In this document: piece after piece, positions 6,929-14,782 of the stretch
Layout of the letters: every line of letters begins with the position of its first letter
Numbering within the stretch: position 1 is the first letter of the stretch
Origin: Clostridia bacterium
GTDB lineage: Bacteria; Bacillota; Clostridia; Christensenellales; HGM11417
Assembly (NCBI GenBank): GCA_017407365.1
Contig: JAFQWR010000173.1
Coordinates: 1-24,502 of the forward strand
Reading direction: 5' to 3'
DNA: 24,502 nucleotides
Position numbers and translations under genes: made by a program
Notes under the pieces: model-generated
Seen by the model: only the letters and a program-made list of their open reading frames with translations
Database searches by the model: none
Told to the model about the DNA's origin: nothing

Positions 6929-9085
6929 ATGCAATTTATCTGGCTGAAAAACGGTGGCAAAAGAAACGAAACGGCGGTGTTTCAGTTAAAGACAGAGGGG
7001 CTTTCCTCTCTTGTGCTTGCGGCGGCTGACGTATACGCCGTGTACGCCGACGGAAAGAGAATCGGCTACGGCCCCAACCGTACTGCATCAGGCTACGCAC
7101 GTCCTGTGCGTTATAGCCTGGGCGGCTGCTCCGTGCTTACGGTGGTGGTGTGCGGCTTTGGCATCGATTGCTATCAGACCGACCGCGGATGGGCATACTT
7201 TGCGGCTGAGGCAGAGGGCAGAAAAGGGAGGTTTTCCTCTGAGGATTTTGTCTGCTATGCGCTCGGTGAAAGAGTGAGAGAAACAGACCGCTTTTCCTGT
7301 CAGCGCCCGTTTGTAGAGGGCTACCGTCTGACGCACTCTTTAAGCGCGCTATGGCTCGGAAATATCTGCCGTGAGCCGGAGGCAACCGAAGAGGTGCCTG
7401 CGCCCGTGCTGCTTGCGGAAAGCGAGGACAGAAGCTCGCTTGCTGTTCATTCGCTTGGCAAGGCGAGGGAGGAGGTCGGCGTTTTCTCGCCGGGCATTCG
7501 CCCCGATGCGTGGTGGTACGGCTCCGTGCAGGAGGGCTTAAGGGGCGGCTTCAAAAGGGAAGAGGTTGTGTGGGACATCCCCCGTGAATTTTACGCCTTC
7601 CAAAAAGCAGAGGGCGGCAATAAAATAAGCGAGCTGTACGATGCGGGAGCTATTGTAACGGGCTCGCTGAAAATCAGAGTAAGGGGCTGTGGCAGGCTCA
7701 CCGTGGGGTGGTCACAGCTTGATATCAAGCAGGGTGACGTGCTGAAAATCGATCGCAATGCCTGCTTCGACTGCGCCGCATGGGATTTGCAGGAGCAAGG
7801 CACCTACGAGCTGGAAACACTGGACGTATACGACCTGCGCTATTTGCAGCTGCTGCACGACGAAACGGTTACGGTGGAAGAGGTGCAGATGCTTCTTGCG
7901 CATAATCGCCACGGTACCGTAGATTTCACCTGCGAAAGCGAGGCTCTTTCCGCTGTGATGCAGGCGGCAAAATCCACCTTCTGCCAGAATGCGCTGGATA
8001 TTTTTATGGATTGCCCCGGCAGAGAGCGTGCAGGCTGGCTGTGCGACAGCTTCTTTACCTCTCAGGCAGAGCAGCTGTTTACGGGCGGAAATGCGGTAGA
8101 GCGTGATTTTTTACAGAACTTTCTGCTTGCCAAAACCCCCGAGCTGCCCGAGGGAATGTTGCCCATGTGCTTCCCGAGTGAGCACCCCGACGGCGTATTC
8201 ATTCCCAACTGGGCAATGTGGTATTTTATAGAGCTGTGCGCCTACACCCGTCGCACGGGCGACCGAGAAATGCTGAATGCCGCACGGGGCAAGGCAGAGG
8301 GGCTGATTGCCTACTTCAACACCTTAAAAAACAGCGACGGACTGCTGGAAAATCTGCAAAGCTGGATTTTTGTGGAGTGGAGCATTGCAAACAGCGAGGA
8401 ATACGTCAAGGGCGTAAACTATCCCTCCAATATGCTGTACGCCATGATGCTCAATCTGCTGGGCGAGGCGTATGGCGTTGCCGCATGGCAGGCTGAGGCG
8501 GCGCAAATGAAACGGGTGATCAGGGAGCAATCGTATAACGGCACCTTCTTTGAGGATAACGCCGTGAGAGATAAAGAGGGCGCGCTGATGCGCCTTGGGC
8601 ATATCAGCGAAACCTGTCAGTACTACGCTCTCTTTTGCGGCATCCAAACGGATGAAGCGTTCCAAAGGCGAGTAAAAGAGGAGCTTGGACCCTTTCGCCG
8701 TGAGGGTGCGCATAAGGCGGTTGGCAAGAGCAACGCCTTTATCGGCAACTATCTGCGCCTCTTCTGGCTGACGGAGCAGGGCGAGCACGGGCGTGTGCTT
8801 GATGAAAGCGTGCAGTATTTCTACGGTATGGCACAGCAAACGGGCACGCTGTGGGAACACGATCAGCCCGAGGCAAGCTGCAACCACGGCTTTGCCTCTG
8901 CCGCGGCGGTGCTTTTATACCGTGCGGTATTTGGCTACTACGGATTTACGGCAGAGGACGGCGTGCTCTTTACACCGCATATTGCAAGCATAACGGCACG
9001 GGCAACCGTTTCCACCCCGATGGGACGCTTTGCTCTGTATGCCGAAAAGGGAAGGCTCACCCGCTGTGAGCGTGCAGACGGTTGA
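6929..9085 (+). CDS. GH78-like alpha-L-rhamnosidase
   Basis: A 718-residue cytoplasmic glycoside hydrolase without signal peptide. An N-terminal beta-sandwich portion (1 to about 330) precedes an (alpha/alpha)6 barrel. The barrel starts with the GH78 active-site signature DCPGRERAGWLCD at 361-373, which places D361, E366, W370 and D373 at the spacing of known GH78 catalytic-site residues. The second signature, GTLWEHDQPEASCNHGFAS (639-657), supplies E643, the expected catalytic base. A short C-terminal beta domain follows. It would remove terminal alpha-L-rhamnose from imported oligosaccharides. It is first in the operon, with RBS AAAAGGAGAGGG. It is shorter than many GH78 enzymes, lacking extra N-terminal domains. 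Family assignment is good; substrate is inferred. Confidence 0.82.
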   Translation: MQFIWLKNGGKRNETAVFQLKTEGLSSLVLAAADVYAVYADGKRIGYGPNRTASGYARPVRYSLGGCSVLTVVVCGFGIDCYQTDRGWAYFAAEAEGRKGRFSSEDFVCYALGERVRETDRFSCQRPFVEGYRLTHSLSALWLGNICREPEATEEVPAPVLLAESEDRSSLAVHSLGKAREEVGVFSPGIRPDAWWYGSVQEGLRGGFKREEVVWDIPREFYAFQKAEGGNKISELYDAGAIVTGSLKIRVRGCGRLTVGWSQLDIKQGDVLKIDRNACFDCAAWDLQEQGTYELETLDVYDLRYLQLLHDETVTVEEVQMLLAHNRHGTVDFTCESEALSAVMQAAKSTFCQNALDIFMDCPGRERAGWLCDSFFTSQAEQLFTGGNAVERDFLQNFLLAKTPELPEGMLPMCFPSEHPDGVFIPNWAMWYFIELCAYTRRTGDREMLNAARGKAEGLIAYFNTLKNSDGLLENLQSWIFVEWSIANSEEYVKGVNYPSNMLYAMMLNLLGEAYGVAAWQAEAAQMKRVIREQSYNGTFFEDNAVRDKEGALMRLGHISETCQYYALFCGIQTDEAFQRRVKEELGPFRREGAHKAVGKSNAFIGNYLRLFWLTEQGEHGRVLDESVQYFYGMAQQTGTLWEHDQPEASCNHGFASAAAVLLYRAVFGYYGFTAEDGVLFTPHIASITARATVSTPMGRFALYAEKGRLTRCERADG

Positions 9086-9146
9086 CGAAAAAGGCGCAGG
9101 GGAAAACGGTTGAAAGAAACGCAAAAAAGCTTTAGGAGAATCACTT

Positions 9147-10703
9147 GTGAAAAACAGCGTATTATATCAGGCGATTTCGGCAAACGTAAAAAAGCTGGAG
9201 GATGGCTTCTACGCGCCGGACGAGCTTGCTCTCAACAAAAACTACGGATGGCCGGGAGATTGGCCGGGCAGAGCGCTTCTTGCCGAGGTCTGGCAATGGC
9301 GCCTCACGGGCAAAAAGCCGATGTACTTAGAGGAAATGCTTGCTAAGCTCCCTTCCATGCTGAATGAGGACGGCTACTTTGGCGAAAGAGTTGACGTGGG
9401 CAACATCAACGAGCAGCAGCTTGCAGGCAACAGCTGGTATCTGCGTGCGCTCTGCTTGTATTACCTCACCGAAAAAGGTGCGTGGGCAAGGGAGCTGATT
9501 GAAAAAACGGTAAAGCACCTGTACCTGCCTGTTTCTGAGGGCTTAAAGGCGTATCCCCTTTCCATAGACCCAACGAACGTGGGCGGCAAGGAGGGCTGTA
9601 TTCTGCGTCAGGCAGACGGCTGGCGGCTTTCGAGCGACGTGGGCTGTATGTTCATTTCGTTAGACGGTCTGGCGCACGCCTACGAAATCTGCCCCTCAGA
9701 GGAGCTTTACGCGCTGTTTATGGAAATGGCGCAAAAGCTGAATGCCGTCGACGTGGTAGCCTGCGGCTATCAGACGCACGCCACCCTCACGGCAACACGG
9801 GGGCTGTTGAAGATGTATGCGCTTACAGAAAATCCCTTCCTTCTATCGCTTGCCGAAAAGCTGTGGAGCCTGTATTTATCCTGCGGCATCACCGCAACCT
9901 ACGCCAATTACAATTGGTTCAACCGCCCCTTATGGACGGAGCCCTGTGCCATTGTAGATAGCTTCATGGTGGCAAAGCAGTTGTTTTCCATTTCCAAAAA
10001 CGAAGCGCAGGCGGTGCTTGCCTGCAAGATTATGTGCAACGCTCTGTTCTTTGCAGAGAGAGAAAACGGCGGCTTTGGCTGTGACAGCTGTGCCTCAAAG
10101 GATATCCCCGAGCTGTTTATCGACCGTGGCGCATACGATGCCTTCTGGTGTTGCAGTATGCGCGGAGCAGAGGGGCTTGCCGAAATGCAGGATTTTTCTT
10201 ACAGCGAAAAGGGCAAAACACTTCGTATTATGATGCCCCTGCCCTGCAACGAGGAATTTTTTGGCGGTGCGCTCTCTCTTTGCATAGAGGGAGATTACCC
10301 CTTCGCGGGCAAAATCACCGTTCGTACCGTATCCGACGGAAGGCGTACGTTGAAGGTATTTCTGCCGTACGACCGCGTATGCTTTTCGGCAGACGTGGGC
10401 GCAACCCGAAGGGGAAGCTTTTACGAGTGGACGCCTGCAAAGGGCGAAAGCACGGTGGAAATCAACTATTCCGCCGCAATCCGCGAGCGCATCTTCGAGG
10501 GCAAGGCGGTGCTTGAAGAGGGGCTTCTGGTTCTTGGCGAGCCGATGGGCGAGGGCAGAGAGGCAATGCTTTCAGCCGCACCCTTTGTGCGGAAAAGAGA
10601 GGGGGCAGAGCTGATTCCCCTGCCCGTTACCGTGCGCTTTGGCAGGGAGACGGCTGAAAATTTCAGACTGAAAATCATACGGGAGGTGAGTGTGTGCAAG
10701 TAA
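9147..10703 (+). CDS. GH127-like hydrolase (beta-L-arabinofuranosidase relative)
   Basis: A 518-residue protein with an (alpha/alpha)6-barrel-like N-terminal region (to about 345) and a beta-rich C-terminal region, without signal peptide. TEPCAIVDSFMVAKQL (264-279) and AFWCCSMRGAEGLAEM (332-347) correspond to the zinc-thiolate site of GH127/DUF1680 enzymes: E265, C267, C335 and C336 match the E-x-C ... C-C ligand pattern, in which one cysteine is the nucleophile. Overall similarity to standard GH127 seems low and the protein is short, so a sister family in the same clan is possible. Start GTG at 9147 is preceded by TTTAGGAGAA. It lies 61 bases after the GH78 gene and overlaps the next gene by 10 bases, so translation is likely coupled. 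Likely substrate is an imported arabinose-containing oligosaccharide. Confidence 0.65.
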   Translation: MKNSVLYQAISANVKKLEDGFYAPDELALNKNYGWPGDWPGRALLAEVWQWRLTGKKPMYLEEMLAKLPSMLNEDGYFGERVDVGNINEQQLAGNSWYLRALCLYYLTEKGAWARELIEKTVKHLYLPVSEGLKAYPLSIDPTNVGGKEGCILRQADGWRLSSDVGCMFISLDGLAHAYEICPSEELYALFMEMAQKLNAVDVVACGYQTHATLTATRGLLKMYALTENPFLLSLAEKLWSLYLSCGITATYANYNWFNRPLWTEPCAIVDSFMVAKQLFSISKNEAQAVLACKIMCNALFFAERENGGFGCDSCASKDIPELFIDRGAYDAFWCCSMRGAEGLAEMQDFSYSEKGKTLRIMMPLPCNEEFFGGALSLCIEGDYPFAGKITVRTVSDGRRTLKVFLPYDRVCFSADVGATRRGSFYEWTPAKGESTVEINYSAAIRERIFEGKAVLEEGLLVLGEPMGEGREAMLSAAPFVRKREGAELIPLPVTVRFGRETAENFRLKIIREVSVCK

Positions 10704-11707
10704 ACGAGCAAAAAACAGCGGCAATGGCAGAGGAGGGCGCAGGCGCTAAAAAAGAGTCTGCCGTAGAGAATGCGGCAAAAACCGTTGCCCGCACGCCTCG
10801 CAGAAACAAAAAGCGTTGGTATACCAATCTCGATTTGTATCTGATGCTTCTGCTTCCCGTTGCGTACGTTCTGATTTTTCATTATGCGCCCATGTACGGC
10901 GTCATCATTGCCTTTAAGGATTATTCCGCAGGCAGAGGCATCTGGGCAAGCCCGTGGGTGGGCTTTAAGCATTTTGCCGCATTTTTCGAGCAGCCCGACT
11001 TCTGGGTGCTTGTAAAAAACACCCTCATCGTCAGCATATACAGCCTGATTTTATACACAATCGTTCCCATTGTGTTCGGGCTTCTGCTGTTTGAGGTGCC
11101 CAATAAGGCGGCAAAGCGTGTGGTGCAAACGGTGACCTATGCGCCCTACTTTATTTCGGGCGTTATCGTATGCTCGATGTGCTATTCCTTCCTTGATGCA
11201 GATACGGGTATGCTTGCGCAGCTCTTTCAGGCACTTGGCGCAGAGCGCACGCAGTATATGTACAGCACCTCCGCCTACTACCACGTGTACGTGCTTTCGG
11301 GTCTGTGGCAGGGGCTTGGCTGGTGGTCCATCATTTACGTGGGCACCCTCTCTAATGTAGATCCCGCCCTGCACGAGGCGGCAATCATCGATGGGGCAAA
11401 CCGCTTTCAGCGTATCATCCACATCAATTTCCCCTCGATACTCCCCGTGGCAACCATTCAGTTTATTATGTCGGTGGGCAATCTGATGAGCATAGGCTTT
11501 GAAAAATCCTGGCTGCTGATGAACGAGCAAAACAAGCCTGCGGCAAAAATCATTGCCACCTACGTGTACGAAATTTCGTTGAAATCCACCTTAAAGCAGT
11601 TTTCTATGGCAACTGCGGTGGGGCTTTTCAACTCCTTCATCAATATTATCCTGCTCATTGCGGCAAACTTCCTTTCGAAGCGTGTCAGCGAAACGAGCCT
11701 GTGGTAA
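10694..11707 (+). CDS. CUT1 ABC transporter permease (LplB/YteP type)
   Basis: A 337-residue inner-membrane permease. A charged cytoplasmic N-terminus (1-45) is followed by about six membrane helices beginning YLMLLLPVAYVLIFHYAP. The cytoplasmic EAA loop, contacting the ATPase, reads EAAIIDGANRFQRIIHINFP (about 228-247). The paired permeases, length and motif match CUT1 oligosaccharide importers of the LplB/YteP kind, which take up uronate- or rhamnose-containing oligosaccharides in Firmicutes. The GTG start lies inside the 3' end of the GH127-like gene, behind GGGAGGTGAG. It pairs with the next gene and the solute-binding lipoprotein at 13156. Confidence 0.92.
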   Translation: MQVNEQKTAAMAEEGAGAKKESAVENAAKTVARTPRRNKKRWYTNLDLYLMLLLPVAYVLIFHYAPMYGVIIAFKDYSAGRGIWASPWVGFKHFAAFFEQPDFWVLVKNTLIVSIYSLILYTIVPIVFGLLLFEVPNKAAKRVVQTVTYAPYFISGVIVCSMCYSFLDADTGMLAQLFQALGAERTQYMYSTSAYYHVYVLSGLWQGLGWWSIIYVGTLSNVDPALHEAAIIDGANRFQRIIHINFPSILPVATIQFIMSVGNLMSIGFEKSWLLMNEQNKPAAKIIATYVYEISLKSTLKQFSMATAVGLFNSFINIILLIAANFLSKRVSETSLW

Positions 11708-11719
11708 AGGAGGTGCGGT

Positions 11720-12610
11720 ATGATCAAAGGACGCTACGACCGTATATTTGATATTGTCAACTACCTGATTATGATTGCCGTTTGCGCAATCGTAGTCATC
11801 CCCTTAATCTTTATTTTAGCAAACTCCTTTTCCTCGCCCGACCTCGTGTATTTCGGTGAGGTGCGCCTGATTCCCAAGGGCTTTACCCTTGCAACCTACA
11901 AGCAGGTAATCACCTACGACGATTACGCCATCTTAAACGGCTTCAAAAACACCATCATCTACACCTTCTTCGGCACGCTGATTTCTATGACGCTCACGTT
12001 TTTAGCGGCATACCCCCTCTCTCGCAAAGACTTAAAGGGCAGAGGGCTCTTTATGACGCTTTTCGTCATTACGATGTTCTTCAACGGCGGTCTTATTCCC
12101 ACCTTCCTGGTGGTAAAAAGCCTGGGGCTTTACAACCGTATGCTGGGTGTCATTCTGCCCGGTGCGCTCAGCGTATACAATATGATCATCGTGCGCACCT
12201 ATATGCAGTCATCCATTCCCTACGAGTTGCAGGAGGCGGCAATGATAGACGGTTGCAGCAACTTCCGTCTGTTCCTTGTCATCATTCTGCCGCTGTGTAA
12301 GCCGATGATTGCCATTATGGTGCTGTTCTACGCCGTTGGCTATTGGAATTCCTACTATAATGCGCTCATCTACCTGCAAGACGAGGCAAGAGAGCCCATT
12401 CAGATTGTTCTGCGCAGACTGTTCAGTCAAACCAAATCGGGCGGCTTATCCACGGGCAACACCTCGACCTCCGGCACCGAGCTTGCCAAGCAGGCAGAGG
12501 CAATGCAATACGCCGTTATCGTGGTTGCCATGGCTCCGATTCTCTGTATCTATCCCTTCCTGTCAAAGTATTTTGAGAGGGGGCTTATGGTAGGTAGCTT
12601 GAAAGGCTAA
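11720..12610 (+). CDS. CUT1 ABC transporter permease (LplC/YtcP type)
   Basis: A 296-residue permease with about six membrane helices, starting DIVNYLIMIAVCAIVVIPLI. The EAA loop reads EAAMIDGCSNFRLFLVIILP (about 174-193). The C-terminus YFERGLMVGSLKG is typical of the LplC/YtcP branch, the second subunit of CUT1 oligosaccharide importers. Start ATG at 11720 follows AAAGGAGGTGCGGT, 12 bases after the previous stop. No ATPase gene follows; such systems often share a multitask MsmX/UgpC-type ATPase encoded elsewhere. A block of palindromic repeats begins directly after the stop and separates this gene from its binding-protein gene. Confidence 0.93.
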   Translation: MIKGRYDRIFDIVNYLIMIAVCAIVVIPLIFILANSFSSPDLVYFGEVRLIPKGFTLATYKQVITYDDYAILNGFKNTIIYTFFGTLISMTLTFLAAYPLSRKDLKGRGLFMTLFVITMFFNGGLIPTFLVVKSLGLYNRMLGVILPGALSVYNMIIVRTYMQSSIPYELQEAAMIDGCSNFRLFLVIILPLCKPMIAIMVLFYAVGYWNSYYNALIYLQDEAREPIQIVLRRLFSQTKSGGLSTGNTSTSGTELAKQAEAMQYAVIVVAMAPILCIYPFLSKYFERGLMVGSLKG

Positions 12611-12611
12611 G

Positions 12612-12738
12612 GTAAAACGGCTGAAATACTTCGCATAACTTTGTTAACCTTGCGTTTCCCCGTCGGTTACGTACAAGGAGTACGCGCCCTTGGGGAATCC
12701 GCGGTTGCCTCGTTCTGCTCGCATTTGAGCCGTTTTAC
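12612..12738. repeat. Palindromic repeat element, copy 1
   Basis: A 127-base imperfect palindrome. The ends GTAAAACGGCT (12612-12622) and AGCCGTTTTAC (12728-12738) are exact inverted repeats of 11 bp. Inside, left-arm segments (AAAT..., AACC..., TTCCCC) match reverse-complemented right-arm segments with gaps, so the whole can fold into one long hairpin. It starts two bases after the permease stop. A direct-repeat tail (CAGTGCGTAAAGCGTGGTAAGG) follows, shared with copies 2 and 3 in part. Confidence 0.85.
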
Positions 12739-12769
12739 AGTGCGTAAAGCGTGGTAAGGCGCTTGCTCA

Positions 12770-12880
12770 GGCTGAAATACTTCGCATAGCCTTGTTAACC
12801 ATGTGCAGGGGTATTTGCCCTTGGGGAATCCGCGGTTGCCTCGTTCTGCTCGCATTTGAGCCGTTTTACAGTGCGTTAAG
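12770..12880. repeat. Palindromic repeat element, copy 2
   Basis: Repeats copy 1 from GGCTGAAATACTTCGCATA through CCTTGGGGAATCCGCGG to AGCCGTTTTACAGTGCG. The outer GTAAAAC of the left arm is replaced and the central part is 14 bases shorter, so the terminal inverted repeat is incomplete. The right arm is nearly identical to copy 1 over about 50 bases. Confidence 0.85.
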
Positions 12881-12899
12881 TGTAGAAAGTGCCGATTCG

Positions 12900-12997
12900 G
12901 GCTTATATACTGCGTCATGCTTTGGTGGGGCTTTCGTTTTTCTCGCCTGACTTGCATCTAAGCCGTTTTACAGTGCATAAAGCGTGGTAAGGTGCTT
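12900..12997. repeat. Palindromic repeat element, degenerate copy 3
   Basis: Only the right arm and tail are clear: AGCCGTTTTACAGTGCATAA (12961-12980) followed by AGCGTGGTAAGGTGCTTA, which matches the copy 1 tail. The preceding bases resemble the CTCG...CTCGCATTTG segment of the other copies, with substitutions. Confidence 0.7.
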
Positions 12998-13108
12998 ACC
13001 CTTTGCTGAAAGGCGGTGGTAATATTTTGCTTTGGGCTTCCGTTTGGTTGGGCTTTATTGCGTAAAATGGGGGAAGCATCCAAAGCGAATCTGCTTTTAC
13101 GTTTACAA
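12998..13108. other. Remainder of the permease to binding-protein gap
   Basis: About 110 bases without a recognised repeat or gene. With the three repeat copies it makes up a 545-base non-coding gap inside an otherwise closely packed operon. A TTTACA at 13102-13107 with TAAAAT at 13123-13128 could be a weak promoter, but the spacer is only 15. Confidence 0.4.
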
Positions 13109-13124
13109 TACAGGCTTGCCTGTA
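13109..13124. promoter_or_regulatory. Inverted repeat upstream of the binding-protein gene
   Basis: TACAGGC-TT-GCCTGTA is a perfect inverted repeat with 7-bp arms and a two-base centre, too tight for an RNA hairpin and so more like a protein-binding site. It overlaps the candidate -10 region and lies 31 bases before the start codon. Confidence 0.4.
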
Positions 13125-13155
13125 AAATAACTGTTGAATATTTAGGAGGTTTTTT

Positions 13156-14763
13156 ATGAAGAAAAGAATTCTTTCGGTTGTGCTCGTGGCTCTGCTCTGC
13201 CTGGCGGCGGTGCTTGGCGGCTGTGGCGAAACCAAGAAGTACGACCCCGAAAACTTTATTTCGGACGTCACGAATCCGCAGATTGTAAAGGAGCCGATTA
13301 CCATTAAGGTTTTTGTGCCCAAGCACGCTCTGCATACCTCGTACTCCAAAATGGCCTTTTTTACCGAGGCATCGCGCATCACCAATCTCAGATTTGAGTT
13401 TGTGGAGGCGCCCGTAGACGCTTTGGAGGAAAAGCGTGTGCTTGCGTGGGAGAGTAACGAGGCAGATATGCCCGACCTCTTTTTGTTTGGCAACGAGGTT
13501 TCCGAGCAGATTCAGCTCTCCCGTGACGGAATGCTGCGCCCCCTCGACGGCTTATTAGAGGAGTATGCGCCCAACTATTCCGCCCTGATGAAGCAATACC
13601 CCGCCTTAAAAACGGCTTCCACGCTGAATGACGGGCATATTTACAGCTTTGGCACGGTGAAAAACGTTGCGCGTGACCTCACGGTAAAGCAGTATATCAA
13701 CACCTCTCTGCTTGCTGAGGCAGGCATCACGAGCCTTCCCACCACGCTTTCTGAGTATAAGGACGCTCTGATTGCCATGCGTGGCGTGGTACCCATCTCG
13801 AAGCGTGGGGAATTCCGTGCGCTGGGCAGTGAGAAGCTGAAAAACACCCGTAACTTTGTGATGAGCGCCTTCGGCTACGTGGGCACGGGCATCGAGGTGA
13901 AGCACGACGGCTCCCAAAAGGTCGTGTATGTGCCGGGCGAAAACGAGTATAAGGCGTACCTCACGTATATGAATGAGCTGTATAAAGAGGGGCTTTTGGA
14001 TAAGGACGTTTTTGAAACCACCCAGAACAAGCTGATTGAAAAGGGCGAGGCAGGCAATCTTGGCTCGTTCGACTATGCGGCAGACTTTTTGGTGGTGGGC
14101 GCCTCCCGTGCGGCAGATTATGCGGCAATCGGGCCTCTTACGTCGGGCGGCTACGCAGGTATCAACAACACCAATAAGGTCTGGCTCGGCTACCCCGAGG
14201 TAACGGCAACCACCGCAGTCATCCCTGCAAGCACCCCTTACTATAAGGAAATTATCCGCTTTCTGGATTGGTGTTACAGCGAATACGCACAGAAGCTTTT
14301 GATTGCGGGCGTAGAGGGCACGCATTGGGAATGGACGGACGAAACGCAGACCAAGTGGGTACAGCTCCTGCCCGAGGATGCCACCAACGTAGAGCTTTTC
14401 CGCGGCACCTTCTCTCCCAACGTGGGCACGGGCGCAAGCTTCTACTGGAACAAGGAGTTTGTATACAAGCAGAGCGAGCCCTTAACCGAGCAGCTGAATG
14501 CAGATTCCGAAAATTACGCACAGTATTTTACCGAGCCCTTCCCTGCGTCTGTGGTATTCACCGAGGCAGAGCTGCTGGAAATTGCAAACATCGAGCGCAG
14601 TCTGGATGACTATATGCAAACGTTTGAAATCAACTGCATCAAGGGCGCAAACGGCGCAGATATCCATGCGGATTGGGCAGATCACTTAAAAACCTTAAAG
14701 GGATTAAAGGTAGACCGTCTGGTTGCTCTGTATCAGCAGGCATACGACCGTACCTTTCAATAA
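13156..14763 (+). CDS. CUT1 solute-binding lipoprotein
   Basis: A 535-residue extracellular oligosaccharide-binding lipoprotein. The signal peptide (1-22) ends in the lipobox LGGC with C23 as the lipidated residue. The mature protein has features of family 1 solute-binding proteins of the LplA/YtcQ group: TIKVFVPKHAL near the N-terminus, NEADMPDLFLFG, GILRPLDGLL-like MLRPLDGLLEEYAPN, and a long C-terminal helical region. The length of about 500-560 is normal for partners of LplB/LplC-type permeases. RBS TTTAGGAGGTTTTTT. It lies 545 bases after its permeases, behind palindromic repeats, which may allow separate, higher expression. Ligand unknown. Confidence 0.88.
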   Translation: MKKRILSVVLVALLCLAAVLGGCGETKKYDPENFISDVTNPQIVKEPITIKVFVPKHALHTSYSKMAFFTEASRITNLRFEFVEAPVDALEEKRVLAWESNEADMPDLFLFGNEVSEQIQLSRDGMLRPLDGLLEEYAPNYSALMKQYPALKTASTLNDGHIYSFGTVKNVARDLTVKQYINTSLLAEAGITSLPTTLSEYKDALIAMRGVVPISKRGEFRALGSEKLKNTRNFVMSAFGYVGTGIEVKHDGSQKVVYVPGENEYKAYLTYMNELYKEGLLDKDVFETTQNKLIEKGEAGNLGSFDYAADFLVVGASRAADYAAIGPLTSGGYAGINNTNKVWLGYPEVTATTAVIPASTPYYKEIIRFLDWCYSEYAQKLLIAGVEGTHWEWTDETQTKWVQLLPEDATNVELFRGTFSPNVGTGASFYWNKEFVYKQSEPLTEQLNADSENYAQYFTEPFPASVVFTEAELLEIANIERSLDDYMQTFEINCIKGANGADIHADWADHLKTLKGLKVDRLVALYQQAYDRTFQ

Positions 14764-14782
14764 ATAATGAATGGAGGAAACC

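Noticed and set aside
12667..12957. 96-codon open frame on the - strand in the palindromic repeats
   Set aside because: Its translation simply repeats itself because the DNA repeats; it lacks a ribosome binding site.
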